64,000 nucleotides of DNA from UBA5420 sp964485345 (GCA_964485345.1 CAZAJB010000006.1:1-64000); one strand, 5' to 3'; positions 8,978-18,110 are shown, numbered from the stretch's first letter. The notes: generated by a model not told the origin, from the sequence alone. Numbers and translations are program-made.

Positions 8978-10237
8978 TCTATCCGCTTCTTCCCGGTAAA
9001 TCGTGGCCCCGAGTTTCTTCAGTTTGTCTTCGAAAAACTCATATCCTCGGTCCAAGATTTCCACTCCGTACAGCTCAGTCCGCCCCTCCGCCGCTAAGGC
9101 GGCTATGGCTAGGGCCGCGCCAGCCCGCAAATCCGTAATTTCAACAGGAGCGCCTGTGAGCTGCGGAACACCCCGAATGATCGCCGTCCCCTGCTCGATC
9201 TTAATGTCCGCGCCCATCCGTCTGAGTTCATCCACATAGCGGAAACGATCGAAAATGGTCTCTCTGACCACACTCGTTCCATCGGCGAGGCACATTGATG
9301 CAACCAAGGGTTGCTGTAAATCCGTGGGGAAACCAGGATAAGGCAATGTTTCCACATCCACTGGGTTGAGACGCTGAGGAGCTTTGACATGCAGTTCGTT
9401 ATCTCCCCGGGTGATGGAGAGCCCAGCCTCTTCTAATTTGACAATTGGAACCCGTAAATGCTCGGCTACGACACTCTTGATCAGGATATCCCCGCCAGTA
9501 ATGGCTGCAGCAAAAAGAAAGGTCCCAGCTTCAATGCGATCTGGAATAATGGAGTACTCAATACCGTGCAGGCTCTCTACACCTTCGATTCGAATGCTCT
9601 CCGTCCCCGCACCGCGAACTTTTGCTCCCATCCCATTGAGGAAGATTGCCAAATCCACAATTTCCGGTTCTTTAGCCGCATTCTCCAAAATGGTGGTACC
9701 CTGGGCCAAAGAAGCGGCAATCATGATGTTAATCGTCGTTCCTACACTGGCTCTGTTGATATAAATCTGTGTTCCCTGTAGTTTTGTGGCTTCCGCCTTC
9801 ATGTAACCGTGCTCAATAGAAACGTCCGCGCCCATTTGGGCAAAGCCTTTAATATGATAATCTACAGGCCGCGAACCAATAGCGCAACCACCTGGCAACG
9901 GCACCTCAGCCTTGCCAAGACGGGCTAAGAGTAGGCCTGCGCTATAAAAGGAAGCTCGCATCTTGCGCACTAGGTCGTAGGATGCTTTGTGCTGATTGAG
10001 GCTTGACCCTCGAATATGTAAACGTTCTTGATCGTCAAACCAGACACCTACGCCCAAATCTTGCAGAATTAGGCAGATCGTGCCAATATCGCTACCTTGA
10101 GGAATGTTATCTAGCACGCACTCACCCTCTGTGGCTAATGCTGCAGCTACAATAATGGCAAGGGCGCTGTTTTTCGCCCCACTAATTTCCACCAACCCGC
10201 GGAGAGGCTTCCCACCTTCAATCATTAACCGAGCCAT
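8975..10237 (-). CDS. murA: UDP-N-acetylglucosamine 1-carboxyvinyltransferase
   Basis: MurA transfers enolpyruvate from PEP to UDP-GlcNAc, the first committed step of peptidoglycan synthesis in the cytosol. The 420-residue sequence begins with the GGKPLRGLVEISGAKNS motif (Lys22) and has the PEP-binding loop LPGGCAIGSRP with the catalytic, fosfomycin-reactive Cys118. YPGFPTDLQQP near residue 303 and the DLRAGAAL near the end are also typical. Low-GC Firmicutes often have two murA copies and this could be either. It follows ireB by 13 nt and ends in a terminator hairpin. Confidence 0.96.
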   Translation of the reverse strand: MARLMIEGGKPLRGLVEISGAKNSALAIIVAAALATEGECVLDNIPQGSDIGTICLILQDLGVGVWFDDQERLHIRGSSLNQHKASYDLVRKMRASFYSAGLLLARLGKAEVPLPGGCAIGSRPVDYHIKGFAQMGADVSIEHGYMKAEATKLQGTQIYINRASVGTTINIMIAASLAQGTTILENAAKEPEIVDLAIFLNGMGAKVRGAGTESIRIEGVESLHGIEYSIIPDRIEAGTFLFAAAITGGDILIKSVVAEHLRVPIVKLEEAGLSITRGDNELHVKAPQRLNPVDVETLPYPGFPTDLQQPLVASMCLADGTSVVRETIFDRFRYVDELRRMGADIKIEQGTAIIRGVPQLTGAPVEITDLRAGAALAIAALAAEGRTELYGVEILDRGYEFFEDKLKKLGATIYREEADR

Positions 10238-10250
10238 AGAATCCGCCTCC

Positions 10251-10508
10251 CTATGCTAATCCCTTAAAATAGTCTGCTACGATTTCTTCCAAAAGGTCAT
10301 TTCGTTCGATGGATTGTATAAGACGCCTAGCATCGCCATGGGCCGTAATATACGAAGGATCGCCGGAGACAAGATAACCTACAATCTGGTCTAGGGGCTG
10401 GTACCCTTTTTCTGTCAAAGCAGTCCACACTCTCGCTAAAACTTCCCTGGTATCGTTAGTCTCCTTATCAATGGCGGAAAACAAACGTGTCTGATCCGAT
10501 ACTCCCAT
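10251..10508 (-). CDS. ireB: IreB/UPF0297 family regulatory protein
   Basis: The 85-residue protein has the conserved UPF0297 pattern: an N-terminal TRLFS segment, VWTALTEKGYQPLDQIVGYL and SGDPSYITAHGDARRLI. In Enterococcus faecalis the family member IreB is phosphorylated by the PASTA kinase IreK and tunes MurAA levels and cephalosporin resistance. Its position 13 nt upstream of murA here fits that link well. In many Firmicutes the gene instead sits with ruvX (yrrK) and alaS. The link to MurA control is established for relatives and inferred for this protein. Confidence 0.9.
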   Translation of the reverse strand: MGVSDQTRLFSAIDKETNDTREVLARVWTALTEKGYQPLDQIVGYLVSGDPSYITAHGDARRLIQSIERNDLLEEIVADYFKGLA

Positions 10509-10588
10509 TTAAGACCCTCCCTCTGTACAATAACCTGTTGCCGTCTAAATCATTCGCTGCAAAGTCGGTCGTTTTGACCGCTCAAGGC

Positions 10589-12211
10589 CTATTTGGCGAA
10601 GGCGAGATCCGCCACAGCTTCCGCAATATTGTGGGCATGATCTGCAACCCGCTCTAGATTACTGACGGCATCCAAGAACAATACACCCACCTCGGGGCTG
10701 CAAAGCCCTTGGTTAAGGCGTCCAATATGGTTGGTGCGATAACGTTTTTCCAAATCATCCACCTTGTCATCTTCGGCAATCAGTCGAGTGGCTTGATCCA
10801 CATCATGCTCGGTCAAAGCTTCCAACACGCCGCGGGAGATGCGATCCACCTCAGAAAACATGCTCAGCAGATCGTCCCGGGCTGCATCGCTCAGGTCGAG
10901 TCGACCGAGCTCGCGCACTTCAGCCAACTCGGAGATGTTGACCGCATGGTCGGCCATGCGTTCCAGATCGTTGACAATATGCATCAAGTTCACCATTTCC
11001 CTGGCTTCACTCTCGTTCATGGAGTGCTGGTTTGCCTTGGCTAGGTAAGCAGTGATGGCGGTTTCGAGGAAGTTGACCACTTCTTCCCGCCGCTGTATGT
11101 CAGCGATCCGATCTGTTTGTCCCTCAATAAATGCGCTGACAGCCTCCTCAACCATGTCCACCGCGAAGGTTCCCATGCGTACGGCCTCGTTTTGTGCGCT
11201 GATTAGGGCACCAGGTGTTCGAATCAAGCGTTCGTCCAAGTGTCTTGGCTTAAACTCGAAAATCCCATCGTCGCCTGGCACGATGGCGGTGACGAGCTTG
11301 ACGAAACGAGGCAGGAGTGGAAATAGGATCAGTGTGGTGAGCACATTAAACAAGGTATGGGCGTTGGCAATTTGCCGAGCCACCGTACTGCCTGTCAGTA
11401 GCACCAGCCTGGTGAAGGGCTGGCGAAAGATAGCAAACAAAAGCACTCCGGCTAGGTTAAACAGCACATGAGTCAAGGCAGTTCTTTTTGCGGTGACAGG
11501 GGAGCCCAAAGAAGCCAACACAACTGTTATACAAGTTCCTAGGTTAGCTCCGATAATGAGGGCCAACCCAGCGGGAAGGCTCAAAAGGCCCTGCCAGGAA
11601 AAGGCGATAACCAGACCCGTCGTTGCGCTGGAGCTTTGGACGATGGCGGTAAAAAGGGCACCCGCCAGAATACCTAAGAGGGGGCGGTCGCCGATGGCGA
11701 TGAGGAACCGTAAAAAGGGCTCATACTCCCGCACAGGACTCACAGAGGTACTCATCGTCGATAGGCCCAAGAGCAAGAGGCCAAATCCAAGCATCCCCAT
11801 GCCACCATAACGTTGTAGCTTCTTCTTGGAGAAATAGTAGAAGAGTGCACCGATAGCGATCAACGGATAGGCTAGACTATAGATATTGAAGGAAACGATT
11901 TGGGCCGTGATGGTTGTGCCGATGTTGGCTCCCATAATGGTGCCCGCAGCTTGACTGAGCGTCATGAGACCGGAGTTCACAAAGCCTACAATCATCACCG
12001 TCGTTGTAGAACTCGACTGCAACAGAGCAGTGACTGCTGCACCCGTCAAGACTGCATTGATGGGCTTCGACGTGAAGAGCTCCAAAATGCGCCGCATACG
12101 CTCGCCAGCAGCCTTCTGCAAGCCATCGGCCAGGAGCTGAATACCCAGTAGAAACAGACCTAATCCTCCGAACAGCCCAACAACAATTGTGACACCTGTG
12201 CTCACAACCAC
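10589..12211 (-). CDS. Na/Pi cotransporter family protein with C-terminal PhoU-like domain
   Basis: The 540-residue membrane protein has the two inverted Na/Pi-cotransporter repeats, each with the hallmark QSSS motif (LLQSSSTTTVMIVGF and IVQSSSATTGLVIAF). At least eight hydrophobic segments lie in the first 310 residues. The last 200 residues form a helical PhoU-like domain (MVNLMHIVNDLERMADHAVN). Bacterial members (NptA/YjbB type) move phosphate with sodium. The PhoU-like tail probably senses or gates transport (inference). It stands alone, divergent from the glycosyltransferase, with an 83-nt shared upstream region. Confidence 0.88.
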   Translation of the reverse strand: MVVSTGVTIVVGLFGGLGLFLLGIQLLADGLQKAAGERMRRILELFTSKPINAVLTGAAVTALLQSSSTTTVMIVGFVNSGLMTLSQAAGTIMGANIGTTITAQIVSFNIYSLAYPLIAIGALFYYFSKKKLQRYGGMGMLGFGLLLLGLSTMSTSVSPVREYEPFLRFLIAIGDRPLLGILAGALFTAIVQSSSATTGLVIAFSWQGLLSLPAGLALIIGANLGTCITVVLASLGSPVTAKRTALTHVLFNLAGVLLFAIFRQPFTRLVLLTGSTVARQIANAHTLFNVLTTLILFPLLPRFVKLVTAIVPGDDGIFEFKPRHLDERLIRTPGALISAQNEAVRMGTFAVDMVEEAVSAFIEGQTDRIADIQRREEVVNFLETAITAYLAKANQHSMNESEAREMVNLMHIVNDLERMADHAVNISELAEVRELGRLDLSDAARDDLLSMFSEVDRISRGVLEALTEHDVDQATRLIAEDDKVDDLEKRYRTNHIGRLNQGLCSPEVGVLFLDAVSNLERVADHAHNIAEAVADLAFAK

Positions 12212-12294
12212 ACCCCTCAGTACATCAGATTCTTGTTACTCTTTCTTGGCAGCGGCATAAGGTATATGTAGTACGTAACGAAGGAGGATGGTCC

Positions 12295-13287
12295 ATGAAA
12301 GTGCTATTTCTCTCTGACTTCTTCCTAAGCGGGCAAACCACCCATGTCCTGGAGTTAGCCAAACAGATGCAGGCTCTAGGCGTAGATGTACACATAGCCT
12401 TTGGAACAATCCACAGTAAGCTGTTTCGGACACACTACAGGCCCTCTCTCTTTAGACAGAGCATCTCCTTCTCTGAAGGTGCTGATTTGGCCACATTGAT
12501 CGGCCTCGCACGCAAGTTCAAGCCAGACTTCATTCATGGCCAGAGCTCAACCTTGTTTCAAAGGGCTCAGCTATTATCTTTTCGCTTAGATCTCCCTTAT
12601 ATTCTTACCTGCCATGGTCTAGGTTTTAACCAGGCCCGTTATCGCTACCTGCTGATGGATGCCTCCGCCGTGATTGCCATTGGACCCAATGTCGCTCGGG
12701 AGATTGAGCATCTCAACTCTCAGGTGATTGTGATCCCCAATGGTGTGGATACCCAGCGCTTCATTCCACCAGAAGGCGACAAAAGTCCACGTAAAACCAT
12801 TGTCTATATCGGTCGCCTAGAACGAAAACGAATAGAGGCCCTGAGACACTTGGCCAAGGCTCATCAAGAGGTAACGAGGGGACCATTGAAAATTATCTCC
12901 AACTGGGATCCCGGTATAGCCAAAACGATTTTTAAGCCTTGGCAGGCCGATCTCGTTCCCCACTTTCAAAATGCGGGAATCGTGGCCGCCTGCGGCCGCA
13001 CCGCCAGAGAAGCACTGAGCTCGGGTTGCGCCGTCTTATTGATGCAGCAAAGCTATGACGGTACTATCTCACCGACCCTAGTTACCGAGGCGGACTTCGA
13101 TTTCAGCGGAAACTTGGCCCGTTATTCCTACGAACGACTGCAAAAAGACCTGTCTAGACTGACTCGTTCTTCCTACAAACTGAAGAAACTGCAGAATTGG
13201 AGTCGCACTTACGCCCTAGCCCACCTCTCCAGCGAGCAAATGGCCAAAAAGACTTTAGCAGTCTATCAAGCCATCAAGCGGCTTTAG
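12295..13287 (+). CDS. Glycosyltransferase family 4-like protein
   Basis: The 330-residue protein starts MKVLFLSDFFLSGQTTHVLELAKQM, the usual GT-B N-terminal Rossmann strand and Gly-rich loop of family 4 enzymes. VIPNGVDTQRF (about 146-156) is the conserved linker region and VYIGRLERKR begins the second Rossmann domain. The second half is somewhat short and degenerate, with a weak E-x7-E region (AREALSSGCAVLLM). It likely transfers a nucleotide-activated sugar to a cell-surface acceptor; the substrate cannot be told. A strong AAGGAGG ribosome site precedes the ATG. Convergent with tRNA-Gln. Confidence 0.8.
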   Translation: MKVLFLSDFFLSGQTTHVLELAKQMQALGVDVHIAFGTIHSKLFRTHYRPSLFRQSISFSEGADLATLIGLARKFKPDFIHGQSSTLFQRAQLLSFRLDLPYILTCHGLGFNQARYRYLLMDASAVIAIGPNVAREIEHLNSQVIVIPNGVDTQRFIPPEGDKSPRKTIVYIGRLERKRIEALRHLAKAHQEVTRGPLKIISNWDPGIAKTIFKPWQADLVPHFQNAGIVAACGRTAREALSSGCAVLLMQQSYDGTISPTLVTEADFDFSGNLARYSYERLQKDLSRLTRSSYKLKKLQNWSRTYALAHLSSEQMAKKTLAVYQAIKRL

Positions 13288-13302
13288 ACGCCTCATTCTC
13301 TC

Positions 13303-13331
13303 AAAAAAAGCCCCATCTGAATCGATGGGGC
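13303..13331 (-). terminator. Rho-independent terminator of tRNA-Gln
   Basis: Stem GCCCCATC / GATGGGGC with a short loop, followed on the minus strand by seven T. It lies 12 nt beyond the tRNA-Gln 3' end and also closes the convergent gap after the glycosyltransferase. Confidence 0.85.
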
Positions 13332-13343
13332 TTCGATGACGTT

Positions 13344-13417
13344 TGGCTGGGGGACTAGGATTCGAACCTAGACTAAATGAGTCAGAGTCATTCGTCCTGC
13401 CGTTAGACGATCCCCCA
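13344..13417 (-). tRNA. tRNA-Gln (anticodon CTG)
   Basis: Read on the minus strand, this folds as a cloverleaf: acceptor stem TGGGGGA / TCCCCCA, anticodon stem AATGA / TCATT, seven-base loop CTCTGAC with anticodon CTG, and a TTCGAAT T-loop. The CCA end is encoded in the DNA. CTG reads CAG codons, hence glutamine. The total is 74 nt including CCA. Confidence 0.95.
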
Positions 13418-13474
13418 GTTCTGTAACCGAATATACCACATCCCCCAAGAAAAAGCAAGGGCCAGTGCGATTCC

Positions 13475-14014
13475 TTACCTAACTGGGCCTACCTCATAGG
13501 GCGTCTCTTCCAAGAGCCCTGCTTGGTGGTTTTCATAGCGTGCTGCACAAAACAAAAAATCACTGAGTCTGTTTAGGAAAGGCAAAACGTATTCATGCTC
13601 GGCGTCAATTTCATCTACGACAGCCACAATCAAGCGTTCTGCCCGGCGGCTGACGCTCCTGGCCACATGAAGCAGAGCGGCTTCTTGGCAACCCCCTGGC
13701 AGGATAAAGTTCTCTAAGGAGGGTAACTCAGCATTCATGGCATCAATGGCGCCTTCGAGACGTTCCACATCCTCAAGGGACACTTCTCCTGTCGCACCGG
13801 CAAGGATCGAGGCGACCTGAAAGAGGCGCTTTTGTACCCAAACAAGAACGTCTGTTACATGGCTCCAAGACAGACTGGCGATGGCCAGACCGATGAAACT
13901 AGACAACTCATCTACAGTACCATAAGCCTCCACCAAACCATCGTGTTTGGAAATGGTAACACCATTAGCGAGTTTGGTGAAGCCCTTATCTCCGTTCTTT
14001 GTATAGATCTTCAT
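13475..14014 (-). CDS. PduO-type cob(I)alamin adenosyltransferase
   Basis: The 179-residue protein matches PduO-type ATP:corrinoid adenosyltransferases, which make adenosylcobalamin from cob(I)alamin and ATP. The N-terminal MKIYTKNGDKGFTKL and VEAYGTVDELSSFIG motifs bind ATP, and RSVSRRAERL plus LNRLSDFLFCAARYEN complete the signature. The start overlaps the osmC stop as TAATG, so it is the last gene of the parA-gltX-osmC-pduO operon. B12 use is shown by the B12-radical SAM gene at 47.1-48.8 kb, but that cofactor form need not be adenosylated. Confidence 0.9.
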   Translation of the reverse strand: MKIYTKNGDKGFTKLANGVTISKHDGLVEAYGTVDELSSFIGLAIASLSWSHVTDVLVWVQKRLFQVASILAGATGEVSLEDVERLEGAIDAMNAELPSLENFILPGGCQEAALLHVARSVSRRAERLIVAVVDEIDAEHEYVLPFLNRLSDFLFCAARYENHQAGLLEETPYEVGPVR

Positions 14015-14427
14015 TATTCTTTGATCTCCACCGTCCAGTTGATTTCAGCTGTCTTATTCACCATTCCCGCCACCGAACAATACTTGTCAAGGGAGAGACG
14101 TACCGCATCTTCAAGTCCCTTGCGACTGAGACCATCACCCTCAAAACTAAAGGTCATATCCACCTTGTTGAAGACTTGCGGGTGTTCGTCAGCCCGCTCT
14201 GCCTTGATAAAGATCTCAAAATCACGCACATTGAGCCGCTTCTTTTCCACAATGAGAGCCACATCTATGCCCGAACAACCGGCCAAACCAAGCAAAACCA
14301 TCTCCATGGGACTCGCCGCTGCCCCATCGCCGCCGTTTTCTTTGGACACATCCATGACTACCGCATGATTGGAACCTGTGATACCCACAAAACCGAGCTT
14401 GCCATTCCACTTAACTTGAGTTTGCAC
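14014..14427 (-). CDS. OsmC/Ohr family protein
   Basis: This 137-residue protein shows the OsmC fold with the conserved PMEMVLLGLAGCSGIDVALI segment, whose cysteine is the first redox Cys. The second Cys appears in DKYCSVAGMV near residue 116. OsmC and Ohr proteins reduce organic hydroperoxides through these two cysteines with lipoyl or thiol reductants. The GTG start overlaps the gltX stop (TAGTG), and the gene in turn overlaps pduO. The exact substrate is unknown. Confidence 0.87.
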   Translation of the reverse strand: MQTQVKWNGKLGFVGITGSNHAVVMDVSKENGGDGAAASPMEMVLLGLAGCSGIDVALIVEKKRLNVRDFEIFIKAERADEHPQVFNKVDMTFSFEGDGLSRKGLEDAVRLSLDKYCSVAGMVNKTAEINWTVEIKE

Positions 14428-15905
14428 TAGATCAACTCCTTTTCTCTGAGCATAGTCTTTGTCCGTTCAATGCGGGCTAACACCCGCTCCTTACCTAAGA
14501 GTTCCAAGACATCATAGATTCCAGGACTTACATTCGTGCCAGTTAAGGCCACACGAATGGGCTGAATCAGCTCACCCATTTTAATGCCAAAGGTCTGGAG
14601 ACCCTCTTGGAAATGCGGTTTCACATGCTCCTCATCGAGCTTGGGAGCATCCTTTATGACAGCATAGACGAAGTCCAAAATGGCCTCTGTCTGCGGCTTA
14701 GTCAGAAACTTCTGTACAATGTCTAACTGGTAGGGATAGTCATCCTTAAAGAAGTACTGAGCTAAATCAACCACATCCGCCACAAGCTTTAGACGACTTT
14801 GCAGCTCTTTAAGAATCTGCAAAGCGTACTCCTTGACTTCAGGGGTAACCTCCTCAGGCAAGAATCCCGCTTTCTGCGCAAAAGGCAGAGCAAGCTCATA
14901 TAGGTCTTCTAGGGGTAGATCACGAATATAAACCCCATTCATCCATTCGAGTTTTTGCCTATCAAAAACCGCCGGATTCCTAGACACACGCTCCAGACTA
15001 AACTTCTCGATCAGATCTGGTGTGGAGAAAATCGTCTGCGAATCGTCGTAGCCCCAACCGAGCAAAGAGAGGTAGTTGACCATGGCCGAAGCCAAGTAGC
15101 CCTCATCATAAAACTGCGTGACCGAGGTGGCCCCATGGCGTTTACTGAGGAGAGACTTATCGGGACCTAGGATCATGGGAATATGTGCAAATTTCGGGGC
15201 CTCAAAGCCCAGGGCGTCATACATCTGAATTTGCTTCGGTGTGTTAGAAAGGTGATCTTCGCCGCGGATAACATGCGTGATCTTCATCAGGGCATCATCC
15301 ACCACCACGGCAAAATTATAGGTGGGCATACCATCGGACTTGAAGATGACGAAATCATCGACCTGTGTGACATTGTCAAATCTGACGGTGCCGCGCACCA
15401 AATCCTCAACCAGAGTCTCGCCATCGTCTAGGGCCCTAAAGCGAATTACCGGTTGGCGCCCCTGCTCCTTGTAGACAAGCTTCTCGGCGTCGCTCAAGTG
15501 CCGACAGCGTCCATCATAGCGCGTGCTTTGCCCGAGTTTGATCTGTTCTTGTCGGCGCTGGTCGAGTTCTTCAGGAGTACAGTAGCATTCATAGGCCCTG
15601 CCCCGGCCCTGCAGAATTGTGGCATATTCATGATAGAGGTTCAGACGCTGGCTTTGATAATAAGGTCCATAGTCTCCACCCTTACCCGGGCCTTCATCCC
15701 AATCAAGCCCAAGATACTCCAGGGCATCCAAAATCACTTGCGTAGCAGCCTCGGTAGAACGAGCCGCATCTGTATCTTCAATGCGCAGAACAAAGGTGCC
15801 TGCGTGGTGTCTGGCAAAAAGCCAGTTAAACAAGGCGGTGCGGGCTCCTCCCACATGAAGATCACCTGTTGGACTTGGTGCGAATCTTACTCTAACTGTG
15901 CTCAT
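14427..15905 (-). CDS. gltX: Glutamyl-tRNA synthetase
   Basis: GluRS charges tRNA-Glu (and often tRNA-Gln in bacteria that use the amidotransferase route) with glutamate. The 492 residues include the HIGH-equivalent HVGG (17-20), GWLFARHH region, zinc-site cysteines Cys107, Cys109 and Cys134, and the KMSKS-equivalent LLSKRHG (252-258). The C-terminal anticodon-binding domain ends with TKPQTEAILDF and GVKMGELIQPIRVALTG-like sequence. It overlaps parA by one base (TAATG) and osmC by one base, a compact translationally coupled operon. A separate GlnRS is not seen in the window. Confidence 0.96.
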   Translation of the reverse strand: MSTVRVRFAPSPTGDLHVGGARTALFNWLFARHHAGTFVLRIEDTDAARSTEAATQVILDALEYLGLDWDEGPGKGGDYGPYYQSQRLNLYHEYATILQGRGRAYECYCTPEELDQRRQEQIKLGQSTRYDGRCRHLSDAEKLVYKEQGRQPVIRFRALDDGETLVEDLVRGTVRFDNVTQVDDFVIFKSDGMPTYNFAVVVDDALMKITHVIRGEDHLSNTPKQIQMYDALGFEAPKFAHIPMILGPDKSLLSKRHGATSVTQFYDEGYLASAMVNYLSLLGWGYDDSQTIFSTPDLIEKFSLERVSRNPAVFDRQKLEWMNGVYIRDLPLEDLYELALPFAQKAGFLPEEVTPEVKEYALQILKELQSRLKLVADVVDLAQYFFKDDYPYQLDIVQKFLTKPQTEAILDFVYAVIKDAPKLDEEHVKPHFQEGLQTFGIKMGELIQPIRVALTGTNVSPGIYDVLELLGKERVLARIERTKTMLREKELI

Positions 15906-16699
15906 TAAAAAACCTTCCTCCCAAATACCGAAATTCTTCTCTTCCCCTTAACCAGTTCGCGGGCCAACTCTCGATAAGCAAGTGCCCCGGGAACCTGAAT
16001 CTTTGCCTCAAAAACCGGAGCCCGAGCCCTGGCACTTTCTGCAAAACGGATGCTACGCGCCACGGTATGAGGAAATAAATAAAGCTGTGGGAACTCTGTG
16101 CTCAGGAGCTCTAAGATCTCTCTACCGTGCAATGTACGAGTGTCAAACATCGTAGGCAAGAGCCCGGCAATCGTCAGTTTACTATTGAGCGATCCCTTCA
16201 CCTTGGCAACGAGTTTCAATAAAGCACGAGTGCCCCGAATACTCAAGTACTCACAAGAAACGGGAATGATGACCTCATCTGCCGCGGCTAAGGCGTTGAT
16301 CGTCAAGAGACCTAGAGAAGGTTGACTATCCAGTAATACGAAATCATAATCGTCCCTCACCTCATTGATAATACGCGTAATGCGTCTTTCCCTGGCCGGA
16401 GCATTTACAAGCTCAAACTCGGCTAGAGAAAGGTCAATGTTGGCTGGTAACAAGTCTATACCGTATTCATTGCGGATAAGAATCTCCCCTGGCGGCATAT
16501 TACGCACAAGGCAATGATAAATAGTCTTCCCAAGATCCTCTGGTTCGAACCCCGCGTAATAGGTAAGGCCACCTTGGGGATCTAGATCCACAAGGAGCAC
16601 CTTCTGACCAATATCGGCCAGCGCAACCCCTAGATTATAGGTTGAAGTGGTTTTTCCCACTCCTCCCTTTTGGTTGGCGAGTACATAGACCGTAGCCAC
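15905..16699 (-). CDS. ParA/Soj family ATPase
   Basis: The 264-residue protein begins MATVYVLANQKGGVGKTT, the deviant Walker A of ParA/MinD ATPases, and continues with VLLVDLDPQGGLT and DSQPSLGLLTINALAAADE. SCEYLSIRGTRALLKL is typical of chromosomal Soj. Such ATPases position DNA or other cargo by ATP-driven dimerisation. No parB-like gene or parS site is nearby, and the partner is instead gltX, which overlaps it by one base. That suggests an orphan ParA with a non-chromosomal cargo, but this is inference. Confidence 0.88.
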   Translation of the reverse strand: MATVYVLANQKGGVGKTTSTYNLGVALADIGQKVLLVDLDPQGGLTYYAGFEPEDLGKTIYHCLVRNMPPGEILIRNEYGIDLLPANIDLSLAEFELVNAPARERRITRIINEVRDDYDFVLLDSQPSLGLLTINALAAADEVIIPVSCEYLSIRGTRALLKLVAKVKGSLNSKLTIAGLLPTMFDTRTLHGREILELLSTEFPQLYLFPHTVARSIRFAESARARAPVFEAKIQVPGALAYRELARELVKGKRRISVFGRKVF

Positions 16700-16841
16700 G
16701 CATGCTCACTCTCCTCGCTTGCTAAGGCAATATTTCAACGGCAAGATGCCGAAACCCTGCTTGGTTCGGCGCAACTCCTTTTTTTCCTGAAAAGGATCTC
16801 CGGTAGATACCAAGAATAGTAGGGTGAAAGGAAGTGAATCC

Positions 16842-17810
16842 ATGTATAATGTGTTTGTAACCCGCAAGCTACCAGGATCTGCTTTGGAGCAGTTAAACTC
16901 GCAGTGCCATGTAACAGTGAACCCTGCGGATCGAAATATGACAAAAACAGAGCTCGTGAAAGCTGTCGTTGGCCAAGATGCCCTGATCTCCATGTTGTCG
17001 GACCCTATCGATTCCGACGTCATTGCAGCAGGTAGTAGACTCAAGGTGATTGCCAACTATGCGGTGGGATTTAACAATATCGACCTGACTGCGGCAGGCC
17101 AGCGGAGCATCCCTATCTGTAATACTCCCGATGTATTGACAAACGCCAGTGCTGACTTTGCCTGGGCTCTTCTCATGAGTACCGCTCGCCGGGTGATTGA
17201 GGGCGATAGCATGACCCGCGATGGTAAGTTCACAGGCTGGGCGCCAAAACTTCTTTTAGGTGTAGAAGTATACGGGAAAACCCTAGGAGTCATCGGTGCG
17301 GGCCGCATCGGGCAAGCAGTAGCCAAGAGGGCCCTTGGATTCGATATGCGCACTGTTTATCATAATCGCACTAGGCTTCCTCATACTGTAGAAAAAGAGT
17401 ATAATATGGAATATGTTGACCTCGAAACCCTCCTAGGCATCTCGGATTTTGTCTCGCTACACTGTCCTTTGACCCCCGAGACACGGCATCTCGTTGGCCA
17501 AGCGGAACTCGAAGCCATGAAACCCACAGCGGTCCTGATCAATACGGCCAGGGGACCTGTAGTCGATGAAGCTGCCTTGGTCGCGGCCCTGAAAAACAGA
17601 ACGATTTATGGTGCAGGGCTCGATGTGTTTGAGGACGAACCGACCTTGAAGCCAGGCCTCGCAGAGTTGCCAAATGTAGTCTTGGCCCCCCATATTGCCA
17701 GCGCCGCAGATGAAACTCGTTCCAACATGGTGGAGATGGTTGTGCGCGATGTGCTAGCTGTCTTAGCTGGGCAGCGGCCAGCGAACCTTGTCAACCCAGA
17801 AATCTACTAA
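16842..17810 (+). CDS. D-2-hydroxyacid dehydrogenase (glyoxylate/hydroxypyruvate reductase type)
   Basis: The 322-residue protein has the two-domain D-isomer dehydrogenase fold: GVIGAGRIGQAVAKRA as the NAD(P) dinucleotide fold near residue 148, the substrate-binding Arg in LINTARGPVVDE, the Glu of DVFEDEP and the catalytic His of APHIAS. It is closest in pattern to glyoxylate/hydroxypyruvate reductases (GyaR). The ATG at 16842 follows an AAAGGAAG ribosome site; the earlier in-frame GTG at 16824 lacks one. The PspC gene follows with its ribosome site overlapping the stop codon. Confidence 0.88.
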   Translation: MYNVFVTRKLPGSALEQLNSQCHVTVNPADRNMTKTELVKAVVGQDALISMLSDPIDSDVIAAGSRLKVIANYAVGFNNIDLTAAGQRSIPICNTPDVLTNASADFAWALLMSTARRVIEGDSMTRDGKFTGWAPKLLLGVEVYGKTLGVIGAGRIGQAVAKRALGFDMRTVYHNRTRLPHTVEKEYNMEYVDLETLLGISDFVSLHCPLTPETRHLVGQAELEAMKPTAVLINTARGPVVDEAALVAALKNRTIYGAGLDVFEDEPTLKPGLAELPNVVLAPHIASAADETRSNMVEMVVRDVLAVLAGQRPANLVNPEIY

Positions 17811-17826
17811 GGAGGACGGATTGAGC

Positions 17827-18009
17827 ATGACAAAACGGATTTATCGTTCCAGGGAGAAGAAAATCGCCGGTGTTTGCGGAGGGATTGCGGAGTACATGGA
17901 CATTGATCCCACCATCGTTCGCCTTATTTGGCTCATCTTTGGCCTAGTCTATGGAACTGGATTCCTCGCCTACCTGATCTGTTGGGCCGTCATTCCGAGC
18001 ACGCCCTAG
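17827..18009 (+). CDS. PspC domain protein
   Basis: A 60-residue protein with IYRSREKKIAGVCGGIAEYM followed by a hydrophobic helix (IWLIFGLVYGTGFLAYLIC) is the PspC domain, a small membrane-stress protein linked to the phage-shock response. The AAGGAGG ribosome site overlaps the stop of the preceding dehydrogenase. I chose the ATG at 17827; a TTG at 17821 has better ribosome-site spacing (5 nt) and cannot be excluded. It is cotranscribed with the dehydrogenase and ends at the strong hairpin at 18029. Confidence 0.85.
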   Translation: MTKRIYRSREKKIAGVCGGIAEYMDIDPTIVRLIWLIFGLVYGTGFLAYLICWAVIPSTP

Positions 18010-18028
18010 ACTGAAGTATTTTGGTCAG

Positions 18029-18066
18029 AAAATGCCCTTTAGGAACATACACCTAAAGGGCATTTT
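18029..18066. terminator. Strong bidirectional terminator after PspC gene
   Basis: A perfect 15-bp stem (AAAATGCCCTTTAGG / CCTAAAGGGCATTTT) with an 8-nt loop and A/T flanks serves both strands: it ends the dehydrogenase-pspC transcript and can also stop minus-strand reading from tRNA-Asn. Confidence 0.85.
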
Positions 18067-18080
18067 GCTCGTAAACTGGA

Positions 18081-18110
18081 GAAAGCGACCCTTTGCCTTA
18101 GGTCGCTTTC
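18081..18110 (-). other. 10-bp hairpin directly 3' of tRNA-Asn
   Basis: Perfect arms GAAAGCGACC / GGTCGCTTTC around a 10-nt loop start 4 nt after the tRNA-Asn CCA end. No T-run follows on the minus strand, so it is more likely a processing or stabilising hairpin than a complete terminator. Confidence 0.5.
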
